The position numbers were made by a program, and so were the translations under genes. This document shows positions 56,446 through 64,000 of a stretch of 64,000 bases of DNA, piece by piece. The stretch's first letter is position 1. Every line of letters starts with the position of its first letter. Under the pieces are notes generated by a model that was not told the DNA's origin, searched no databases, and worked only from the letters and a program-made list of their open reading frames with translations. This DNA comes from Toxonevra muliebris (Eukaryota; Arthropoda; Insecta; Diptera; Pallopteridae). The stretch covers positions 89,149,235-89,213,234 of the forward strand of contig OY829326.1 of assembly GCA_963691655.1 (NCBI GenBank). Reading direction: 5' to 3'.

Positions 56446-56886
56446 CAGTGCACGCTCGGAATTCTTAAGTAGTTTGTTCTTGAGCTACTTAAGAATTCCG
56501 AATTCTTAAGATTTTTGGATGGTTCTTAAAATCAACTTTTTTTCTAGAAAAGCACATTTTTATTACAGCGCAACATAGGCGTTGCATTTATTAATTATTT
56601 TTCTAATCTTCATAGTCGTTTTAACTAATTATAGGTGTAAACTATTTTACAAATTCATACATACATAAGTAACATACATTTATTATATATAAGTTGTACA
56701 CAGTAGCACTTTATTAGGTTAAAGCAGTAAAAGTGAGAAGAACAATCGAGCAAAAATTAATTCCAAACCAACTCACAAAACTTAAGTCAAATCTTAATAT
56801 TTTGAGAAGTTACATACAAGTAACAATTGCTTAAGTTTTCCGGACAATTCAGATTTTCGAAACTTAAGAATTCCGAACGTCCACTG
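56446..56886. mobile_element. pogo/Tigger-like MITE
   Basis: TA|CAGTGCACGCTCGGAATTCT (56444) and, reversed, TA|CAGTGGACGTTCGGAATTCT (56887-56888) are inverted ends with 2 mismatches in 20 and TA on both sides. 441 bp. Near the left end is a perfect small hairpin, CTTAAGTAG...CTACTTAAG. No coding capacity. Confidence 0.85.
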
Positions 56887-56931
56887 TATATTCAATAAAA
56901 ATTAAAACTTTCTGCAGTGTACTACATAGAG

Positions 56932-57240
56932 GTCATAAACTTCTTATATTCACTATTGATATGAAGTGGATGAGAATTATAAGAATGTGTACAAGTACAC
57001 ACCTTGGTTGGTAATGGCAAAACCACCGAGCTGATATTACAAAGCAGTGACTTCTTTATTCCAACCATAATCAAGAAATTGCCACAAAAAGTAAAATCTA
57101 TTTTGTTTAAACGAGTTTCGAAAAAAAAATTAACCTATCTAGATACAACATGTTAAGTCACAGAGAACGTTTTATGGCCGAATAATGAAAGAAATATTGG
57201 TCACCATAGCCTAGTGGTTAGTGTGCTAGACTGCCTCCAA
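56932..57240 (+). repeat. SINE body and head fragments
   Basis: 56938-57040 matches the body of the SINE in + orientation (TTATATTCACTATTGATATG, GTGTACAAGTACACACCTTG, GGTTGGTAATGGCAAAACCA). At 57200-57235 a separate tRNA-like head (CACCATAGCCTAGTGGTTAG) follows in the same orientation. They are pieces of two insertions or one rearranged one. Confidence 0.6.
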
Positions 57241-57778
57241 GAGTAAAAAAGCTTTTCACTTCGTAGTTCTGATTAGGCATAAAACTAAAGATCGCTTCCA
57301 TTCGTATACAAATACATATAACTCACACAACATGAATGGATGCGAAAAGCTCGGTATGTATATGGGCTGTTGTGCCATAATAGTAGTAGTAGTAGTACTC
57401 GTAAAAGGAAATAAATTATCATTTCAAAAGGTTTTTTGTATTTGTATTTATGGGAAAGAAGTTGTTATGTCAAAGCAATCTGAACAAATTCCGAAATATG
57501 TTTATTTAATGTGTACCATAATTTTTGATATAGAAGGACTCCACACATTGGGGTCGCTGGTATGAAGTGCGTGGTCGAAATTGATTTTTTTTAGTAGAAG
57601 AATTTGATTAAATGTTGGTATATCTTTTCTAGATCTGAAATCTGAAAACGGCCCAGTTCGAATTTCGAAGGGTCGAGACTCTACTGTTTTTTAAGACTCG
57701 ACTTTGGTGCCATCTATAATTTAAATGTAAAATTGAAATTAAAAAAAGTTTGTTTTGTATTCTTGAAAGCCTAGGTTA
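57241..57778. other. Intergenic sequence
   Basis: No exon or repeat family was recognised. A short TAG microsatellite lies at 57379-57396. Confidence 0.4.
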
Positions 57779-58080
57779 GGTTGGAGTGGCTGTCGAGAGA
57801 CACACTTAGGCCTGAACGGCCCATTGTGATACCACATAGTTGGACCTACAGTTTAACGCCGATTCCGAACGGCGGTGTGGCAATTTTTTATCGGCTTGGT
57901 GGTTTTGCCATTACCAACCAATGTGTGTACTTGTACACTATCTTATAATTCTCATACACTTCATATTGATAGTGAATATAAGAAAGTAATGAAAATTAAC
58001 CACCAGACGAAGACGGGAATCGAACCCGAACCTCCCAGATGAAAGTCTAGTGCACTATCCACTAGGCTATCGAGGTTGAA
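57779..58080 (-). repeat. Full-length tRNA-derived SINE
   Basis: Read on the minus strand from 58080: a tRNA-like head with A box-like ATAGCCTAGTGGATAGTGC and B box GGTTCGATTCCC, a central body (TTATATTCACTATCAATATG, GTGTACAAGTACACACATTG, GGTTGGTAATGGCAAAACC), then a tail (GGCGTTAAACTGTAGGTCCA, CACAATGGGCCGTTCAGGCC, TCTCGACAGCCACTCCAACC, TAACCTA). This is the three-part plan of a Pol III-transcribed SINE. At least five partial copies occur in the window. Which LINE mobilises it is unknown. Confidence 0.8.
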
Positions 58081-59032
58081 AGCCTAAATAACCTTACAAA
58101 AAAAAACCCCGACTTTTATATGTAATAAAATACCTTCGAAAAAAATTCTAAAAAATTCTAAAAAATTTTCGTTTTTTTCACATGAGGAACTGTACCTGTC
58201 CTACCTTAAGTGTATGTCTGCGATTGGAGAACCATCTTAATGAAGGGGTTTCTTATAAAAAGTTTTTATAGATTTAACAACTTGGCGGAGCCACCGATTT
58301 CTTGTACCATTGGCCCAAAAACTAATCTTCTGATTAGCCATTTATCGCGATTTAATTAAAATTTTTAAACGTTAATTTGTTATAACTTTTTCTATGATAC
58401 AAAATCTATCAAATTGTATTTTTCTAGCCAAGCAAATAGGAAATAAAACTTAACAAAAAATTGTTTATCAAAATATCTAGTAGTTTTCAATACCATTATC
58501 AACTTTCTTTTCTTCTATTAGTGTTTTCTTTAACTATATTTTTTGCTATCACTCTCTTACAAAAATATTTCTTCTTTTTTGTTCTGTTCAACTACATTGT
58601 TTTTTTTTTCTAAGAGATTTTCATTACTTTGTTTAATTTTTAAATGGGATTATATAATAATTATAATTAATTTTCGTTTTTATACAGTGTTTTTGTGAGT
58701 AAAGCGTGTTATGTGTTTTTAAATATTTATGTGCTTGATAATGTTGTTATACTACAGAAGGTTATATGTATTTAACAGAAAACGTTATTAGTTTGATCAT
58801 TATTTTTTATTCTAAACTTAAACTTAGTGAAAGCAACTGATGGAAAAAGCTCATGAATCAGGAACAAATTTAGCTCACGCAAGTTCATGCACGGAAAAAA
58901 AATCAATCACGCACGATTACGGAATTTTCGTGATTTCCTTACACAATCGTTCATGGTAATACTGTGAAAAGTCTTGATACCACGTGACATGACGGAAAGC
59001 ACGACTTTTGCCCATATCTGCATAGTTTGTAT
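58081..59032. other. AT-rich sequence, T-skewed on the + strand
   Basis: No exon. T-rich on + (A-rich on -). It may belong to the long 3' UTR of the minus-strand gene whose last coding exon is at 60848-60919, or be plain intergenic sequence. Confidence 0.35.
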
Positions 59033-59415
59033 TAGAGATGGGCGCGTGAGTACTTTTTGACTCAGGCATGATAACGTCGTTGAAAATTTTCACGCATGCT
59101 CACGTATGCTGTATTTTTATTTTTAAATATGTAAATTTAAGTATATTTATATAAAAATGAAAAGCCTATATATATATAGAAAAATACAGGGTTGCATTAT
59201 AAAGTATCAAAATTAGCTTTTTAAGAAAATGTGAGTTATAATGGCGGCATGGACGAACGGTATTTATGCTCATGCATTTTCACGTGGATATTCTGACATG
59301 GTCGCTCATGTTCACGTGGGAATTAAGGAAATTAAATCACGCTCACACATGCTCACATGGAAATTATGCCACGTTTACGCGTGTACACGCGTGTCACGTC
59401 ACGCGCCCATCTCTA
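59033..59415. mobile_element. hAT-type MITE with TAGAGATGGGCGCGTGA ends
   Basis: Perfect 16-17 bp inverted ends (TAGAGATGGGCGCGTGA / TCACGCGCCCATCTCTA). Flanks GTTTGTAT (59025-59032) and GTTTGTAC (59416-59423) are an 8-bp duplication with one mismatch. The interior is a palindrome-rich array of CACGCTCACATG-type units. Open frames inside it are by-products of these repeats. Confidence 0.88.
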
Positions 59416-59423
59416 GTTTGTAC

Positions 59424-60847
59424 TAATATAATTCTAGAATTTGCACTGGAAAAGTATTGCACTTGATTTTTTTAAGTGCATGCTCTTGGTCATAATACTT
59501 GTACTTGAAGATATACTCCTGATTTTAGCCTTAACAAGCGACGTCTAGAGCATTTTGAGCTTTTTGGACATGTTCTCTATCTTTAATACAGAATTCGATT
59601 GACGGGTACACAACTCCACCAATTATTCACTCGCGGACTTTGAATCGACCGTAAACAAATTTTCACCTGGAAGTGGTTTGTCATTTTTTGTTCTGTTTGT
59701 TTGCAATTTTTTCCACATCTTTCTTATTCATTGCAGTTTAATTTATAAATTTATAATTGATGATATTTTTAAGAAAGTTGGAAAATCCTAAAACTTTGTA
59801 TCAGCATTATTTTTTTTAGCCAAACAACGATATAAGAAAAATATCTTACGGAGCATGAGCTATACAATTTTATAAGCGAGTTTTTCTTATATGTGACTAT
59901 TTTATACCCATCATCTATAATATTTCTTTTTTTAAATTAAAGTTTTTGGTAAAAATTCATTCATCTTTTAGAGATTGTTTTTTAAATAATATATTATTCA
60001 AATAAAAAATAATTACAATCAGTTAATTGAATTAATCTTATTTTGGGATTATATTTTAGGTATGTATTGCAGTTTTTGTTTTTTTATTTCAAACTATAAT
60101 TTAATTATGATAATCATTTGCCAATTATTGAACTTATTTCATTATTTTTGTTGAAACATTTACTCGTATTATTTATTACATTAAATTATACATTTATATT
60201 TTTAGCAATAACATATTTCATGCAAATGGGAGTTTCCTTAAATTTGAAATTTTCGTTTTTATACTTTTAATGTTAATTAAATTTAATTAGCTAGTTATTT
60301 GAATTTTGTGTTGAATGTTTAAGTAATTTCAAGAAACAGTCTTTTAGGCTTTTTTGTTCGCATTTAAACATAACATATTGTTTTTTTTTTATATATCTTT
60401 CTATTCAAATATTTTATACTTAAAATGTTGCATCTTTTGTTTGCTTTTTTTTTAGCAAAATTAAATAATCTCTATAATACTAATTTCCGTAATGCTTTTT
60501 GGTTTTTCAATAATAGTAATGCTGATTGTGTTCAAAGTGAGCGTTTGTATTTGTATAAGCGTTTATTGTTTTTTTTTGTTTGTTTTTTTTTGTTGTTGTC
60601 GTTTTCTAAGGGAGACTTTATATTTAAACTTTGTTTTTTGTTGTTGAAATTATATTTTCAGATGTTGTTTTTTCTTTTTTCACAGTATAGACAGTGTTGG
60701 TAAAGATTTGGTTTGTGGATATACAGCAAACACACAATTAGACACATACTTAAATTACGAGTATTGTTGAACAGCGAAATTTTAACTTAAATGTAACGAA
60801 TGTAATCGATTTTTTTGAGTTCCAGTGTTCTTGCTTTCTTTGACAAT
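59424..60847 (-). other. Probable 3' UTR of the minus-strand gene
   Basis: T-rich on +, hence A-rich on the minus strand, directly downstream of the last coding exon at 60848-60919. Many AATAAA-like hexamers on the minus strand. No protein-like frame. The composition mirrors the A-rich tract after the Tweety gene on the + strand. Confidence 0.4.
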
Positions 60848-60919
60848 TTAGTCCTCATCGGATAAATTTGCTGGCGCTAATAGTGTGGCATTATCATCGG
60901 CACCAGTTTCTTCTATATC
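60848..60919 (-). CDS. Probable C-terminal coding exon of an unrecognised minus-strand gene
   Basis: On the minus strand a strong acceptor (TTTTATTTTTCTTCAATATAG) precedes 23 codons, DIEETGADDNA and TLLAPANLSDED, ending in TAA (60848-60850). An acidic, non-repetitive tail right after a good acceptor and before an A-rich UTR-like tract is what a last exon looks like. No other exon of this gene was found up to 64000, so the rest must lie beyond the window or behind a long intron. The assigned frame (phase 0) is the one that gives an open, acidic tail. The gene is not identified. Confidence 0.5.
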   Translation of the reverse strand, partial: DIEETGADDNATLLAPANLSDED

Positions 60920-60921
60920 CT

Positions 60922-62840
60922 ATATTGAAGAAAAATAAAACATAAGTATATAATGTCACTTGTATGTATTTAAATTATTTCCAGGTACGAGAATATGAAC
61001 ATCCGTTGGTATTTTAATGGATTTTTTATTAATCTCGCAATTGTACTTCTCAATAAGAGATATGGTTAACTTATTTAAGATGATAATTCCAAGTTTAAAA
61101 TTCTCATCTACATTTTTTCAATATAATGGAACTAAAGTGGCTATCATTACTTCGTAAATAAAAAACTATCAATAATAAATGGATAAAACGCCAAGCAAAA
61201 AATTTAATAATTAATTCAATGTATCCTATCCTAAGGAGTCCTCTTATTTGATTATCTTAGCTTTGCTAATCCAGCTCGAACTGCTTGATCTTTTCTACAA
61301 TGAGTTTCAATGCATAAACGGTGTTTGGGTTCGATGAGTGATGCCTAATCTGTCTCGTTTTCTTTAAGCCCTAATGTATTGTTTTTTTTTTTTTTTTTGC
61401 AAATCACTTTATTATAAGAAAGTGTACAAGTACATCTCTTGGCAGGCAATGGCAAAACTACCAAGTGCTAAAAAATTGCCAAACCACCGCACAGTGTTTC
61501 GTCCCATGGACAAAATTCAAAAAATTCATAATGTCAAAACCAAACAATTTTAGTGTCATTTTAAAGTTAATACTCCAACTAAGAAAAACTAAAAAAATCT
61601 TGGTGAAAAAATAATTAGTGTGAGTGTAAGAGCAGCACAAAGTCGACAATTTTGTCACAAAAATGTTTGCTCTTTCGATTTTAGTTTTTTAGTCCGTTGA
61701 GTAAAAACTATCTGAAAAATAAGTTTTTAATGATATCCCGCCTGTTTTGTATTTAAAATTTATCAAGGAAATTTTTGGTGTTATTTTTTAATCCAGATTT
61801 GAAAACCTAAAAATTCTGCATTGTTTCTAAAGTTAAGTATTTTTTAAAATACAAAATCTGAAAATTGACGAATTTTGGGAGAGAAAAACTAGAATATATG
61901 AGAAAACATGTTTTTATGTATTTTAGATGGTACCTTTCTTTATTGGAATATGTAAAAATATGCTCTGCTATTTTCCGCTCTAAGGAAATAATTTAATAAA
62001 ATACGTCTGAAAATGATTTTTTCGACTAAAATTGAAGGATGTAAGTCTAAAGACTCTAAGTGCCAAAAACATTGAACAGAGATATAACAAAAAATATAAA
62101 TGAAACGACTGCAATTAGTATTGGTTTTAGACCCCAAGCAAATATTCTCGAATTTTTGTTATTTTTTTAATAGATAAGATATAAAACTCTTTACAATTAT
62201 ATTAGGCTTGAGAAATATGTGCAAAAAAATTTATCTTTTCAAAAAAAAAAATTTGCCATTTAGACCCCTTAGATTCACAACCCTTAAATTGGAATTAAAC
62301 TTTTTTTGTTAACCCTAATAGTATGCAATCATGCTGAAATATGAATAAAATGGTTAAAATTCGAAAGTTAGATTCATTAATACTACTTTTATTCCAGCAT
62401 CAATGGATTCCAATAAAAATTGTTTAACTTTATAAAAAGTCCAATATAAACATAACTAAATAAAATAAATTTTTCGAAGATCAAACTCCTAATTCTTGCA
62501 CTATAGCTTCCCAAATATGACGAAAATTGTAACTTTAAGCCATGTTTGTGGCGAAACCAAAATAGTTTCATTTAATTAGATTTGAATTTAGCGATCCAAA
62601 AATGAATATCATACGTAATTTCATTGAAATCAGAGAGCTCCTTCTAATTTTTCCCCGTTGTTGGGATCAAATCACTGTGCACCGGCGTTAAACTGGTGGT
62701 TAAGCCGTGTAGTATCACTGTAGTAGCCATTTAGGAACATAAAAAGAAAATTTAATATATTTTTTTATTTATAAAATTCAATACAGTGGAACTAAAATTA
62801 GTATTTGAAATATTTTTGTTAACAACGTACAAAAAAAAGT
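60922..62840. other. Probable intron of the minus-strand gene
   Basis: AT-rich. Contains a SINE body fragment at about 61410-61500 (GTGTACAAGTACATCTCTTG, GGCAATGGCAAAACTACCAA) and a possible diverged SINE tail at 62680-62725. No exon recognised. Confidence 0.4.
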
Positions 62841-63059
62841 AGGGATGGGAATTTTCTCTATAATTAACGATATTATCGACAATCATAACGATATCTTCGT
62901 ATAGCATTATACAATTATAGCAATTTGGCAATAGTTGTCGTTAATACCGAAAATTCCAATAATTTTTATCAAAACAGCACTAAAACGAGTTCGAAAAGTC
63001 CCTAAATTAGCAACTTTTTTCTTCCATTCTTTCTATATTTCTTCTTTTCTTGGCACTTT

Positions 63060-63690
63060 TAAGACAATATTAACGATACTGCGATTTTGTAACAAATTTT
63101 TAGCGATATTTGTAGCAAAGTTTGACATTTCGTTTACGACAATTGTCGTTAACTTTGCGATGAAAAATTTGGTGTCGTTAAACTTTGCGGCAAAAATCGA
63201 AACACATTTAAACTGACATTTAGAAGCCATTTTGCGAAATATTTAAGGTAAATTGCGTAATTAATTAAGAAACAAACAAATTTAATTAAAAATGCTTATA
63301 TTTTTTAATCCATAAGGGCATTTAATTTTTTAGTGTACGACATAATCAGAAGGGGAAATGAAAACGTTATGGTAGATCGGGCAAATTTACGGTTAGTTGA
63401 TGACCCTTTACATTTGGATGATGACCTTGTACAAATTGTTATTGGCGAAATCAGGGAGAAATGGCACCGAATGACCACATTATCTGCGGAAAAGCAAGAA
63501 CATATTTAAGAAAACTGGCAAAATTTGTTGTGCCCAATTTATGTAATTTGTTTTTAACCCAAATTCTCCCAGAATAAAACGTATTAAAAAGTCCGAAATA
63601 GCGTAAATTCAATTTTTGGCTGTGATCTATAAATTGTTTTCTTAGATAGGGCATGTGTCCATATGGACACGTTAGGAGAATTCGGGTTAA
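63060..63690 (+). mobile_element. Harbinger-like remnant, copy 2
   Basis: A diverged, inverted relative of 27650-28297. From 63060, TATTAACGATACTGCGATTT and ATTTTTAGCGATATTTGTAG match the 5' flank. From 63338 the + strand reads VYDIIRRGNENVMVDRANL, RLVDDPLHLDDD, then VIGEIREKWHRM; compared with copy 1 it lacks about ten codons around FKKLYRIT. Then TTTTGGCTGTGATCTATAAA and CATGTGTCCATATGGACACG follow in the same order as in copy 1. Confidence 0.65.
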
Positions 63691-63719
63691 TGAAAAAAAA
63701 AGATTTTTTTCTATGTAGC

Positions 63720-63912
63720 CAACATACATACATTGTGAATATGAATTAAATCGGACCATAAATAAAACTTATCGAAATATCTTGGCTCCAGCGCCACCTA
63801 CCGGGCCCATTTTTTGCAAAATTAATATATATTATAAATATGAGCTAAATCGGACCATATATACAATTTATCGAATTATATCGACGTCAGCGCCATCTAG
63901 CGAGTCCAAAAA
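63720..63912. repeat. Two-unit tandem repeat of about 90-100 bp
   Basis: AATATGAATTAAATCGGACC...CTCCAGCGCCACCTACCGGG is followed by AATATGAGCTAAATCGGACC...CGTCAGCGCCATCTAGCGAG. Two diverged units. GCGCCATCTAGCG-type text is common in dipteran repeats. No coding meaning. Confidence 0.65.
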
Positions 63913-64000
63913 AGAGATAAACGTCCTGTGGTTTAGACGTGGTGCTTTAACATACATCACACATACGATTTTATATAATAAGATGTTGTCTGGAGATTGA

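Noticed and set aside
59241..59466. Two overlapping open frames with His/Thr-rich peptides
   Set aside because: They lie inside the palindromic hAT-type MITE and derive from its CACG repeats.

Overview
The window looks like nuclear DNA of a higher fly (Diptera, Schizophora; a tephritid- or muscid-like genome is my best guess). It is AT-rich, with short GT-AG introns, CAG/CAA ('opa') glutamine repeats, Drosophila-like orthologues and many small DNA-transposon derivatives. The species cannot be fixed from the sequence alone.

Layout: (a) 1-21.3 kb holds the 3' half of a Tweety-family anion-channel gene on the + strand. Positions 1-11.86 kb are probably its upstream intron and carry a foldback element and a three-deep nest of transposons (3245-6328). 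Two exons (11860-11978, 12063-12335) encode the last conserved part of the channel. They can join, in the same phase, to either of two alternative last exons: 12550-12961, ending in a PPGY motif, or 18798 onward. The second exon reads to a UGA at 18931 and then stays open in the same frame for 555 codons to a UAG (20599) and for 236 more to a UGA (21310). This is the most interesting feature of the window. (b) 21.3-26.9 kb is a long, A-skewed, UTR-like tract with a deleted mariner and a hAT-type MITE. (c) 27-30.2 kb is a decayed PIF/Harbinger element with two MITE families nested in it. (d) 30.9-33.5 kb is an intact myotubularin-related pseudophosphatase gene (MTMR10-12 group). (e) 35.7-39.2 kb holds a repetitive ORF family in inverted orientation and a tandem duplication of about 1 kb. 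(f) 40.3-41.4 kb holds an unrecognised 86-codon gene convergent with mitochondrial monothiol glutaredoxin Grx5. (g) 41.6-45.2 kb is a MITE cluster. (h) 46.2-47.6 kb is the GPN-loop GTPase gene Gpn1, four exons, with an apparent GC-AG first intron. (i) 47.6-64 kb is poor in genes: Harbinger, LINE, hAT and pogo-like remnants, a tRNA-derived SINE family, and one probable C-terminal exon of a minus-strand gene at 60848-60919 followed by a minus-strand A-rich UTR-like tract.

The protein genes are functionally unrelated (membrane channel, phosphoinositide pseudophosphatase, Fe-S cluster transfer, RNA polymerase II assembly), so the window is a stretch of ordinary euchromatin rather than a gene cluster. 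All splice sites and frames were read by eye. No alignment or database search was run, so family names rest on recognised motifs.
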